A stretch of DNA of 21,799 nt from an uncultured Clostridia bacterium (GTDB taxonomy: Bacteria; Bacillota; Clostridia; TANB77; CAG-508). Where the stretch lies: the NCBI GenBank assembly GCA_944392065.1, contig CALXVO010000009.1, forward strand, positions 1 through 21,799. Direction: 5' to 3'. Shown one piece after another: positions 1 to 7,933 of this stretch (position 1 is its first letter; each line of letters starts with the position of its first letter). The notes below the pieces were generated by a model. That model did no database searches and was not told where the DNA came from. It was given only the letters and a program-made list of their open reading frames with translations. Made by a program: the position numbers and the translations under genes.

Positions 1-387
<387 letters not shown>

Positions 388-399
388 AGTAGACCTCCT

Positions 400-1446
400 C
401 TATTCTCCAAATTCTATTTCTGCATCTATTGGACAAATTTGAATAAATGTTTTTCCATCATTTACATCAATTTCATTTCCTTCTAAATCTCTATATACTG
501 TTTTTCCAGACCTAGAAGTTTTGGTACATGTAATTGGAATTGCCTTTCCATTTGTAATATAATATCCGTCTAATTCTTTTATATTATCTAAAGTTTGCCT
601 TCCTTTTCCAGAACCGTCATCTAGAGTAGAATTTCTTGCTTTTTCGATAATAATATTTTTGGTTGTTACTGTTTTTCCTGTATCCCAATCTACTTGTTTT
701 TCTCCTCTTGAATAACGAACATATTCTTTTAAATCTGCATCATATTCATATTCTACTGTATTCGCATACGAATATGGAATTGTTACTGTATTTGCAGTTT
801 CTCCTTCTTCTAAATCTACTTCAGCGACTACATAGTTTAATACAGGCTCTTGACTAGTTGTTGTTCGGTAACCTTTTCTATCTGCAATACTTATTATATT
901 TTCTGTACTTGTTACAGCATTATGTGGTGCATATTTATCTGATACTCTCCAAAAAGAAGTTGAACTTTCATAAATTCCATTGATATTATTTACTCCAAGG
1001 GTAGAAATATCGGATTGTGCTTGTGGGCTCCACCCATAATGTACATAGATTGCATCATTTTCTAAAGCATAGTCCAAGAAATAATGTCTGGCACTTCTTA
1101 CTGGTCCTATTTTATCTAAGTCCTTATCTTGAAGAATTAACATTAATCTTGTTTCTCCACCTTCTACGATTATTTCGTAAACAATATCTGCTTCTAATAA
1201 TCCTGCTTGTGGCATTGCATCAATGTGATTATCAATCATTACAGCAATTGGCCTTGAAGTTCCAGATAGTGTTTTTGGCTGTGCTATAGTCGGTTCCTTA
1301 CTTATATTAACTCCATTTGTTATTTCTCCATTTGCATTTGCCATCTGTGTTTCATTATTTTGACCAAAAATCCTTAATGCAAATAGTGCTCCTGCAATAA
1401 TAATAAGTAAGATAAGCACAATAACAAAAATCTTTGTCCCTTTCAT
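400..1446 (-). CDS. DUF3048 domain protein (YerB-like), membrane-anchored
   Basis: 348 residues. Residues 6-27 are a hydrophobic signal anchor with no lipobox Cys, unlike Bacillus YerB, which is a lipoprotein. The N-terminal DUF3048 domain runs from about residue 64 (RPIAVMIDNH, then the AGL..ADIVYE and GGETRLM motifs, and GPVRSARHYF) to about 205. The C-terminal DUF3048 domain follows from about 220 (VDWDTGK, and a YYITNGKAIPITC segment). ATG 1446 follows gggaggttaag. The family is extracytoplasmic and its biochemical role is not established. Downstream, the stop codon overlaps the ribosome binding site of the pilin-like gene, suggesting co-expression. The hairpin element at 1483-1605 separates it from the YbeY fusion upstream. 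Confidence 0.88.
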   Translation of the reverse strand: MKGTKIFVIVLILLIIIAGALFALRIFGQNNETQMANANGEITNGVNISKEPTIAQPKTLSGTSRPIAVMIDNHIDAMPQAGLLEADIVYEIIVEGGETRLMLILQDKDLDKIGPVRSARHYFLDYALENDAIYVHYGWSPQAQSDISTLGVNNINGIYESSTSFWRVSDKYAPHNAVTSTENIISIADRKGYRTTTSQEPVLNYVVAEVDLEEGETANTVTIPYSYANTVEYEYDADLKEYVRYSRGEKQVDWDTGKTVTTKNIIIEKARNSTLDDGSGKGRQTLDNIKELDGYYITNGKAIPITCTKTSRSGKTVYRDLEGNEIDVNDGKTFIQICPIDAEIEFGE

Positions 1447-1482
1447 CTTAACCTCCCATAGATTAAATATTAACTAGTACTA

Positions 1483-1605
1483 GTTTGAAAAAGAATTGAC
1501 GTTTTGGCTAGGCAAACGAGCAAGAAAACCGGAATCGTACTTTGTGTACGATGAGGATTTTCGAAGCGAAGTTTAACAACGCCAAAACTCAATTATTTTT
1601 CAAAC
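1483..1605 (-). repeat. Large structured hairpin element, copy A
   Basis: A 123-bp element. Outer arms 1483-1499 and 1589-1605 are complementary at 16 of 17 positions, and 1501-1508 pairs perfectly with 1581-1588. Inside is a smaller stem (tcgtac 1535-1540 with gtacga 1546-1551, loop tttgt) plus a gaaaacc/ggattttc helix. Read on the minus strand the core runs GCGTTGTTAAAC, AAAATCCTCA, CGTAC, GTACG, TTCCGGTTTT and TTTGCCTAGC, all shared with the copy at 11109-11236. The right arm contains the TGA stop (1602-1600) of the upstream gene. It may act in 3'-end formation or be a mobile or structured repeat. The family is not one I can name. Confidence 0.8.
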
Positions 1606-2910
1606 TCCCACAACTCCTAACGCAATGCCATAAATAACCAATATCATCAATATTCCCACACAAGCACTAAATACTACTTCTGATACTTTATGCACTTTTG
1701 CTTCTATTCTACTAGATGCTACTAAAATAGAAAGCACTAGTGATAGCGTAAGAATCACAATGCTAACAGCTCTATTATCTGTTATGCTATCCATCATAAG
1801 CCATATAATTGTATTTGCTGCAAAGGCCAATGTTGTAAAACCGCTTGGCATAAATTTGTGGTTTAACCCTTTATGCTTATTAGTTCTTGCAATAGCAATT
1901 AAAGCAACGATTGCTATTACTACAATTACAATTGCTGCAAACGCAAGATGTATTGGAGATGTTGCTATATTTTTTATAAAATTTAAGCCAATATCACTTA
2001 TTTTGTCAAAGAATAAAAAGTACCCTACAATTACTGCATTGATTGCAGTGATAACCACACCACCTGCTGCTACATCTTTTGCAATTTTAGCTTTTGGATG
2101 ATAAACATCCACATATAAATCTACTACTGTTTCTATTGCCGTATTACACATTTCTGCAAATAATATTAAGATAATAGTAAATAGAAAACATAAAAATTCT
2201 GCTCTACTTAAATCAAAAAACAAACTTATAATAACTACTAATACTGCAATAACTAATTGTATTTTTACGTTTCTTTGAGTCGTTGTTGCATAAATAATGC
2301 CATCAATAGCATTTTTCCAAGCATCTAAAAAGCTACTATTAGAAGTTTTTTTCGGATTATCTTTTTCTTGCTTTTCTATTTTTTTTAATTCTTTTTCACT
2401 TTCTTGTAACGTAGATTCTCTCTTAATTCCTAATTTTGATAACACGCCTTCTTCTTTTTCACGCATTACTTTTTTGTCTTCTTCTTCCATATGGTCATAG
2501 CCCATTAAGTGATAGAATCCATGAACTACCATATAGGCAAGCTCTCTTTCAAAACTATGGCCATATTCTTCTGCTTGCACATATACTTTTGGAATGGATA
2601 TTACGACATCTCCAAGAATATCTCCTTGTTTATTTACATCTGTATTTTTCGAATTTTCTACAATAAAATTATCTAATTCTTCCTTTTCAAACATAGGAAA
2701 TGAAAGTACATCTGTAGGTCTATCAATATTTCGGTATTGCTTGTTTATTTTTTCTATTTCTTGTGGATCTGTTAAAGTAATACTTATATATAGATTTGTT
2801 TTGTCTAGCTTTTCTGTTTTAAAGCACTCCTCTACGACCTGTTTTATAGTACTTTCATATTTTTCATTTTTTTCTATGTTTTTATAAATTATCTCGCAAT
2901 TTTCTTTCAT
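1600..2910 (-). CDS. ybeY: YbeY rRNA-maturation endoribonuclease fused to DgkA-type kinase and a PAP2-like domain
   Basis: 436 residues, more than twice the usual YbeY length. Residues 1-165 are YbeY, a zinc-dependent single-strand RNase that acts in 16S rRNA 3'-end processing and ribosome quality control. The metal motif HGFYHLMGYDH gives H130, H134 and H140. A charged linker (165-190) follows. Residues 192-305 are a DgkA/undecaprenol-kinase-type membrane domain with FAEMCNTAIETVVD (E253, N256, E260) and AKD at 277-279. Residues 318-436 are membrane segments resembling PAP2 phosphatases, with PSGF at 355-358 where the family has PSGH, and SRIEAKVH at 400-407 keeping the His407 nucleophile equivalent. 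ATG 2910 follows aaggaaatagtt. In many Firmicutes ybeY and dgkA are adjacent genes, so the first two domains are a fusion of neighbours. The kinase substrate (undecaprenol or diacylglycerol) cannot be decided from sequence. Confidence 0.9.
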   Translation of the reverse strand: MKENCEIIYKNIEKNEKYESTIKQVVEECFKTEKLDKTNLYISITLTDPQEIEKINKQYRNIDRPTDVLSFPMFEKEELDNFIVENSKNTDVNKQGDILGDVVISIPKVYVQAEEYGHSFERELAYMVVHGFYHLMGYDHMEEEDKKVMREKEEGVLSKLGIKRESTLQESEKELKKIEKQEKDNPKKTSNSSFLDAWKNAIDGIIYATTTQRNVKIQLVIAVLVVIISLFFDLSRAEFLCFLFTIILILFAEMCNTAIETVVDLYVDVYHPKAKIAKDVAAGGVVITAINAVIVGYFLFFDKISDIGLNFIKNIATSPIHLAFAAIVIVVIAIVALIAIARTNKHKGLNHKFMPSGFTTLAFAANTIIWLMMDSITDNRAVSIVILTLSLVLSILVASSRIEAKVHKVSEVVFSACVGILMILVIYGIALGVVGV

Positions 2911-2966
2911 AACTATTTCCTTAATTCGTTTTATTTAGTTTTCATAGCTTAATATAGTTTTGCAAA

Positions 2967-2995
2967 TATATAACTAAAAATTTTTTTAATGTAAA
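2967..2995 (-). promoter_or_regulatory. Candidate sigma-A promoter for the YbeY fusion
   Basis: On the minus strand TTTACA (2995-2990), a 17-base spacer, then TATATA (2972-2967), about 60 bases before the ATG at 2910. It lies in the only sizeable gap between the 408-residue gene and the fusion. The region is very AT-rich, so chance matches are likely. Confidence 0.35.
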
Positions 2996-3021
2996 ATTCA
3001 TCTTTATCTGTATTTCACATT

Positions 3022-4248
3022 TTAAACCGCTTTTTTTCTAACTCTTGCTTTTTTCTTCTTTTTTGCTCCCTTTGTATAGTATCCTTCCGATGAATACGAA
3101 TTGCATAAATTTCTCATAACACCTAATTCCACTAATTTGTTCTTATAGAATTGTATTATTTTGTAATATTTATTCTCATTTAAGCTTACTTTTTCTAAAT
3201 CATTTCGAATAAATAAGATTTCTTTTTGTTTAATGTATTCTTCGTAGTTTTTATCTTTTAGTTTTTCTATTTCTTTATAGTTATCCCAGAATTTCTTAAA
3301 TTCTTCTCTTTGAGCAGGTTTCTCCCAGTATATTTTTGTGCTTAGTAATTTTGCATTATATTCTTCCATAATAGTTATTAAAAGAGAATATGCCTTTTCT
3401 TGTTTTCTTGCAACTTTCGTATCTACAATTAAGCTTCTTGCATCGTTTAATAATTTTACATAGCATTGCTCTGCTACTACTAATGGCAAGCTATGGGTAA
3501 ATAACTTTCTGCTTAATCCTAATAAAATCATATTTTTCTCGATAATATCATTTTGATCTAATTTTCCAACTGTAAAACGATCAAAATTATCAAATTCGTC
3601 TAAAATTTCTTTGTAGGTATCTTTCTTTTCTATCTCAAATTTAATTGGTAAAATATTAGAAATATATTCTTCTAATGTTTTAAATATTTTATTATATATT
3701 TCTTGCTTTTCTCCATCTAAGATGTTATCTGCAAGTCTAATAGAATAATGTTTTAATAATCCTTTATATAGTATCTCCGCTTCTGCGCAATAGAATTTTT
3801 TGTATCTTTCTATTACTTTTGGTTTATCATTTAAAACAGTTTGATAATCTAAACCGATTAAATAAATCTGTTTCTTATATTTATATTCTGTGTAACCACT
3901 TTCTTTTAAATGTGTAATCATATAATATTGTGATAAAGCTTCTTTTTCGAACTCACTTGCTGTATCATTTCTTACTTTTTTGTATATAGTATCCATTATA
4001 TGTTTATCTATTGCTTCTAAGTATAATGCATAGGTATCATCTAATTTCTTAGTTAGTACTTCTTTTTTCTCTTGTGTTTCTGCTTCATTTAAAGCTTCAT
4101 ATGCTTTTAATACATTGTTTCTTTTCATTGAAATTATCATACCATTTAATCCTATTTTGGTTGGTATTAATAATTTGCTAATGGTGTTCGTAATCTTAGA
4201 GAAAAATGTTTTTTCTGAATTATAAATTCTTAAACTTCTTTCTTCCAT
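3022..4248 (-). CDS. Hypothetical protein, 408 residues, highly charged and helical
   Basis: No family recognised. ATG 4248 is preceded by aaaggaatgattgc. The sequence is soluble, rich in Lys, Glu, Tyr and Ile, and predicted to be mostly helical, with no signal peptide and no convincing membrane span. The last dozen residues are strongly basic (KKKKKARVRKK), suggesting nucleic-acid or membrane-surface contact; this is inference. It sits between yqfD and the ybeY fusion, 46 bases after yqfD, in the place where Bacillus-type gene order has phoH and the YqfF/PgpH gene. It shows no P-loop, so it is not a diverged PhoH. The reading frame is clearly coding, since codon use and composition match the neighbours. 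Confidence 0.75.
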   Translation of the reverse strand: MEERSLRIYNSEKTFFSKITNTISKLLIPTKIGLNGMIISMKRNNVLKAYEALNEAETQEKKEVLTKKLDDTYALYLEAIDKHIMDTIYKKVRNDTASEFEKEALSQYYMITHLKESGYTEYKYKKQIYLIGLDYQTVLNDKPKVIERYKKFYCAEAEILYKGLLKHYSIRLADNILDGEKQEIYNKIFKTLEEYISNILPIKFEIEKKDTYKEILDEFDNFDRFTVGKLDQNDIIEKNMILLGLSRKLFTHSLPLVVAEQCYVKLLNDARSLIVDTKVARKQEKAYSLLITIMEEYNAKLLSTKIYWEKPAQREEFKKFWDNYKEIEKLKDKNYEEYIKQKEILFIRNDLEKVSLNENKYYKIIQFYKNKLVELGVMRNLCNSYSSEGYYTKGAKKKKKARVRKKAV

Positions 4249-4294
4249 GCAATCATTCCTTTCTCTTCATTCGTGTAATACTTATATTTGCTAT

Positions 4295-5476
4295 TTAAAA
4301 AACTATTTTTTCTTCTACTCCAATACTTTCTTCTACTTCATAGATGACCTCTACTTCTAATGAATCTGCTTCTGCTTTAACATTCACTTGTTTATTTACT
4401 ATCTCTTTTCCTTCAATCTCTTCTTTTAACTCTTCTGCTGCTCGGTCAATTCCAATTTGTTTTGCTTCTTCTACACTATGAATAACAACTACTTCTTCAT
4501 ACTCTTTATATGTATTTTCTACAATTTCAATTGGTAAATAGAAATCCGAAAATAGTTTTAATTTTTTATACGTTTCTATTGTATCATATTTTTCGAATTT
4601 TGGAACACTTTTCTGTAAATTTATTTGAAAATTATTTATCTTTACGGAATATTTTGTTTCCTGATTTCCTGTTTCTTGTTTTTGTACTTCTTTTAAATCC
4701 ACTTTTTGCGTACTAGTATACCAAACCTTTGCCTGTATCTCGCCCTGTGCATGGACATATTGTGGATCTGTATATTTTCCCTCCATCTTTCCTTCAATAA
4801 GCACATCGCCTTTTGTTACAACATCCCCCTCCTTTACTAGGGGAGTACCATTTTGCGCGCTTATTTTTGTAATAATAGCATCTTTATCTGACACAATATT
4901 ACAATACTCCTCCTCGTCTACAATATCTGGCTTCTTATCCGCTTCCACAATCTCTATCACAGCATTTGTCCCTTTTATTATTATTCCAACCCATGCTACA
5001 TCATCTCTTTCTAACCTTATTTTATTTATTATCTCCTTGGTATCAATACTGCCTTTTAACTTTCCAATCGACAATCCCTCTTGGTCTACTAATGCTAAGA
5101 TTTCTTCTGTATTTATTGTCTCATTTCCTGTCACCTCAATATTCCATATAAATCGTGAAAGCGTTATAATACCTACTATTATTAAAATAAGGAAAAGAAT
5201 AAAAACTTTTCTCTTCTTATACTTTTTTATGGTAAATGGTAGTCCTTTTTTTCCTTCTATTTTCATTTTGCACTTTGTTTTCTTACAAATTTGCCTTAAT
5301 TCTTTAAAACTCTTTACCTCAACACTGGCATGTAATGTAATAGAATCTTCATGTTTTAAGTTCCACAAAAGTATTTGTTTCGTAGTGCAAATATTAATAA
5401 ATCTTTCTATGTAGTACCCTTCTATCTTGATATTCACATATCCAGATACATACTGTAATAGTTTATTTGCATTCAA
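4295..5476 (-). CDS. yqfD: Sporulation protein YqfD
   Basis: 393 residues, typical length. A cytoplasmic N-terminal part (1-88) is followed by one membrane helix (VFILFLILIIVGIITL from residue 91), then a long outer domain starting WNIEVTGNETI with the POTRA-like VDQEGLSIG segment, and the DPQYVHAQGEIQAKVWY stretch typical of the family. YqfD is made under mother-cell control during sporulation in Bacillus and is needed for efficient spore formation; its molecular role is unknown. The start is TTG at 5476: aggagg lies seven bases upstream and no in-frame ATG fits better. It follows yqfC with a 73-base gap that holds a REP-like repeat. Confidence 0.92.
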   Translation of the reverse strand: MNANKLLQYVSGYVNIKIEGYYIERFINICTTKQILLWNLKHEDSITLHASVEVKSFKELRQICKKTKCKMKIEGKKGLPFTIKKYKKRKVFILFLILIIVGIITLSRFIWNIEVTGNETINTEEILALVDQEGLSIGKLKGSIDTKEIINKIRLERDDVAWVGIIIKGTNAVIEIVEADKKPDIVDEEEYCNIVSDKDAIITKISAQNGTPLVKEGDVVTKGDVLIEGKMEGKYTDPQYVHAQGEIQAKVWYTSTQKVDLKEVQKQETGNQETKYSVKINNFQINLQKSVPKFEKYDTIETYKKLKLFSDFYLPIEIVENTYKEYEEVVVIHSVEEAKQIGIDRAAEELKEEIEGKEIVNKQVNVKAEADSLEVEVIYEVEESIGVEEKIVF

Positions 5477-5492
5477 GTCTTCTCCTCCTTTT

Positions 5493-5545
5493 CCACATTG
5501 GGGACAGACCTATTTCTCCACTTTTTTCTAAATTAGGAACAGGCC
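5493..5545. repeat. REP-like short repeat pair between yqfC and yqfD
   Basis: Two imperfect direct units, attggggacagacct (about 5497-5511) and attaggaacaggcct (about 5532-5546). They share the purine-rich gggacag/ggaacag theme of the palindromic element at 5860-5986. Likely a decayed or partial member of the same intergenic repeat class. Membership is inferred from motif similarity only. Confidence 0.4.
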
Positions 5546-5549
5546 TTCT

Positions 5550-5846
5550 CTATTTTTCTTCTTCCACTTCTTCCTCTGTTGTACTTTCGAAATCGATGCT
5601 ATCTATTTTTCCTGTTACTAATAAATCATCGGTTGTCATTTCTTCTAAATTTAGGTTAAATCCATTGATATTAATAATTCCTATATATGTATTTAATCTC
5701 ACAAAATAATCTTGATATTCCAGTATTCCCCTATAATTTTCAATAAGTACCCTTTCAAAACCGACTATCGTAATTTTGGGATTGTTTGTGCTAAGCTCAA
5801 CTGGTATTTCCAAAATCTCATCTAATTTTCTTGCTTTTCTTCTCAC
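5550..5846 (-). CDS. yqfC: Sporulation protein YqfC
   Basis: 98 residues from GTG 5846, preceded by agggaggataaa. This matches the usual YqfC length of about 90-100. The core RRKARKLDEILEIPVEL, the VGFERVLIENYRGILEY segment, and the RLNTYIGIININGFNL strand are characteristic. The frame stays open upstream to a GTG at 5987, but those 47 extra codons are translated from the palindromic repeat at 5860-5986 and are not part of the family, so the long start is rejected. The acidic tail (EEEVEEEK) is a local feature. YqfC is a small partner gene of YqfD, co-transcribed and sporulation-associated in Bacillus. Confidence 0.9.
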   Translation of the reverse strand: MRRKARKLDEILEIPVELSTNNPKITIVGFERVLIENYRGILEYQDYFVRLNTYIGIININGFNLNLEEMTTDDLLVTGKIDSIDFESTTEEEVEEEK

Positions 5847-5859
5847 TTTATCCTCCCTC

Positions 5860-5986
5860 TGAAACAAGGGGACGGTTCCATCGTCCCACTTATGAAACGA
5901 CAGGGACACACCTAGGACATATATAAATTTTTTGACCTGTCCCCCTTGTTCTATTTTTGGGACGATGGAACCGTCCCCTTGTTTCA
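5860..5986. repeat. Palindromic REP/MITE-like element with perfect 29-bp arms
   Basis: Left arm 5860-5888 (tgaaacaaggggacggttcc, continuing atcgtccca) is exactly complementary to right arm 5958-5986. The 69-base centre holds further related units (gaaacgacagggacac and, inverted, gaacaagggggacaggtc). It fills the pdaA-yqfC gap exactly: its last base triplet (5984-5986) is the TGA stop of pdaA, and the yqfC ribosome binding site begins just past its other end. The gggacggttc style resembles dispersed intergenic repeats seen in other Clostridia, sometimes linked to REP-associated transposases; no such transposase is in this window. Confidence 0.85.
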
Positions 5987-6796
5987 CTTTGCAAATTCAT
6001 CAAGTGACTTAAATTCATACCCCATATTTTTTATTTCTTTGAGGCAATAGTCCAAAATATTGCTATTATCTTTAGATGTACTGTGCAAAAGTATTACTTC
6101 TCCATTATGAACATTGTCTAATATTTTTTGCTTTCCATATTCTTCTCTCCCTTGTTTATCTTCATCCCAATCATCATACGCAAAAGACCACATAACCGTT
6201 GTATAACCTAATGTATTTGTATATGCAATTGTTCTCTCACTATACTCTCCCTTTGGTGGACGGATATATTTCATTTCATAACCAAATTTATCGTATAAAG
6301 CAGTATGTAGTTCCATTACATCTTCTTTTATCTCTTCATTTGTAGATTCTGGCATGCAGATGTGGTCTGCTGTATGATTTCCTATGATATGTCCTTCGTC
6401 AATCATTTTCTTTACTAAGTCTGGCTGAGAATTTAGATAATGCCCTGTGATAAAAAAGGTGGCTTTCACCTCATTTTGCTTTAATACTTCTAATATTTTT
6501 TCCGTATAACCAGCCTCATATCCGCAGTCAAAAGTTAAATATACATAAGGCTTTTCACTATTTCCTATGCTTATTCCATTATATTCATCTATAATCCTTT
6601 TATTTTCGCTTCCCAAATCTGGTTGCTCATGATTATCTCCTCTTTTTATTCCCCATTCTATTTTTTTATCACTTATAGTTCCACTTGAGCTGGTTTCTAC
6701 CACTTCATCTTCCATCGTAATAATAGAAAAAGTAAAAATAAAAATTAAGCATAGCATAAATAGATTTGTAGCTATTCTAATATATTTTTTGTTCAT
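5984..6796 (-). CDS. pdaA: PdaA-like polysaccharide deacetylase (spore cortex muramic-lactam type)
   Basis: 270 residues from ATG 6796, which has ggagtaaat directly upstream; the frame extends further upstream but without a ribosome binding site. Residues 7-27 form a signal anchor. The NodB-type catalytic domain (83-270) shows LTFDCGYE (D90), GNHTADH (H141 and H145 metal ligands), RPPKGEYSERT (179-189) and LLHSTS (His238). TFDCGYE with the RPPKGEYSERT motif is the pattern of PdaA, which removes N-acetyl groups from peptidoglycan so that muramic delta-lactam of the spore cortex can form. Its position upstream of yqfC-yqfD fits a sporulation role. Assignment to PdaA rather than another deacetylase is by motif memory, not by search. 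Confidence 0.85.
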   Translation of the reverse strand: MNKKYIRIATNLFMLCLIFIFTFSIITMEDEVVETSSSGTISDKKIEWGIKRGDNHEQPDLGSENKRIIDEYNGISIGNSEKPYVYLTFDCGYEAGYTEKILEVLKQNEVKATFFITGHYLNSQPDLVKKMIDEGHIIGNHTADHICMPESTNEEIKEDVMELHTALYDKFGYEMKYIRPPKGEYSERTIAYTNTLGYTTVMWSFAYDDWDEDKQGREEYGKQKILDNVHNGEVILLHSTSKDNSNILDYCLKEIKNMGYEFKSLDEFAK

Positions 6797-7061
6797 ATTT
6801 ACTCCACATTCCTTTCTAAGGTACAAATCTGGCCTAAAAAGAATTAAATTTTGAGCAGTCAAAACGAATTTGAAATTTATGAGGTGTACTTTTTGCTACA
6901 CCAATTAGATCTCAAATAAAGTTTGATACAACCAAAATTGTAATTATTTTTGAGCCTTCCATCTTCTCCTTCTTAATCTATTTAATTTTATGCTCCTAAA
7001 ATTTAGTTATTACTCTTTTTCATTATTCGACAAATAAATTTATTTTTCTAAAAATTTTATA
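6797..7061. other. Intergenic region between divergent pdaA and agrA
   Basis: Part of a 384-base gap. No convincing gene was found: one 16-codon frame on the minus strand behind aaggag (ATG about 6954) is too short to trust. A short inverted repeat, ggtgta / tacacc, lies at about 6884-6903. The rest is AT-rich sequence with no clear terminator, as expected between two divergent starts. The pdaA promoter must lie here, but I cannot pick it out; a sporulation sigma factor would be expected. Confidence 0.5.
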
Positions 7062-7090
7062 TTGACAACGAAAAATTTTTAGATTATATT
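7062..7090 (+). promoter_or_regulatory. Promoter of agrA-agrC
   Basis: Consensus TTGACA (7062-7067), exactly 17 bases, then TATATT (7085-7090). The leader is about 85 bases and contains a near-perfect hairpin (tggaaaa 7103-7109 with ttttcca 7122-7128). An inverted octamer, TTCGACAA at 7026-7033 and TTGTCGAA at 7131-7138, brackets the promoter and could be a regulator site; that part is speculative. Confidence 0.65.
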
Positions 7091-7180
7091 ATTAATTATA
7101 ACTGGAAAAAATTAGTAATTCTTTTCCATGTTGTCGAAAAAAAGTTCAGATTTTTTATTTTATTATATTGGAGGATAAAG

Positions 7181-7933
7181 ATGTTAAATTTTGTATTATG
7201 TGATGATAATACTAGTGCTATTGATAAATTATCTAAAATGTTAAATTCAATTCTTATTTCTCATAATTTAAAAGGTCAAATAACTTTTACTACAAATAAT
7301 CCTTTAGATTTATTAAACTATGTAAAAGACAATCCGACACACGTATTACTACTAGATATCGATTTAAAATCATCTACTTCTGGTTTAGAAATAGCTGAAA
7401 AAATCAGAAAAGTTGATAAAAGTATTTACATCATTTTTGTTACTGGGCACTTTGAATTTGGCATGGTTGCTTATAAATATAAAACATTTGATTTTTTACA
7501 GAAACCTTTAACAAAGGAAAGATTTGAAGAAACAATATTAAGGCTTTACTCTGATGTATTTGGTGATAAGAATAAATATATACGATTAGATAATGATAAA
7601 ACTGTAATTAAAGAAAATAGCATTAGATTTATAAAAAAGGATGGAATGAAAGTAATATTTCACACAGATACTAGAGATTATGAAACTTATAGCTCTTTTA
7701 GTAAAATATCTGATATGTTACCTTATAATTTTGTCAGATGCCATAAATCTTATATTGTAAATGTGGCAAAAATAACTGATATAGATATGTCAAACAATTT
7801 AATTTCTTTTACTCAAAATGACAAATGCTATATCGGCCCTAAATATAAAGATGATTTCATGGAGGTTGTTAAAAATGAATACTTTACAAACTATATGGAC
7901 AGCATTGATTGTACCAAACGAATTGCTAATTAA
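7181..7933 (+). CDS. agrA: AgrA-type LytTR response regulator
   Basis: 250 residues, ATG 7181 behind ggaggataaag. The receiver domain (1-125) has acidic pocket D8/D9, phosphoacceptor D59 (VLLLDID), T88 and K108 (LQKPL). The LytTR DNA-binding domain (about 133-232) includes IRFIKKDG, FVRCHKSYIVNVAKI and the KYKDDF end. This is the family of AgrA, ComE and VirR, which bind paired direct repeats upstream of target promoters. It is translationally coupled to the kinase gene, whose start lies 59 bases before this stop. It should receive phosphate from the adjacent AgrC-like kinase in response to the cyclic peptide made from agrD. Gene order regulator-then-kinase is the reverse of staphylococcal agrCA. 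Confidence 0.92.
   Translation: MLNFVLCDDNTSAIDKLSKMLNSILISHNLKGQITFTTNNPLDLLNYVKDNPTHVLLLDIDLKSSTSGLEIAEKIRKVDKSIYIIFVTGHFEFGMVAYKYKTFDFLQKPLTKERFEETILRLYSDVFGDKNKYIRLDNDKTVIKENSIRFIKKDGMKVIFHTDTRDYETYSSFSKISDMLPYNFVRCHKSYIVNVAKITDIDMSNNLISFTQNDKCYIGPKYKDDFMEVVKNEYFTNYMDSIDCTKRIAN

Noticed and set aside
1760..2101. Plus-strand hydrophobic frames opposite the YbeY fusion, and similar long plus-strand frames opposite other minus genes
   Set aside because: They lack ribosome sites and mirror membrane-rich or AT-rich codons of the real genes on the other strand.
5847..5987. N-terminal extension of YqfC to 145 residues
   Set aside because: Encoded by the palindromic repeat; the GTG at 5846 has a proper ribosome site and gives the family length.
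6906..6956. 16-codon frame behind aaggag upstream of pdaA
   Set aside because: Too short, ribosome site too close to the ATG, and no family resemblance.
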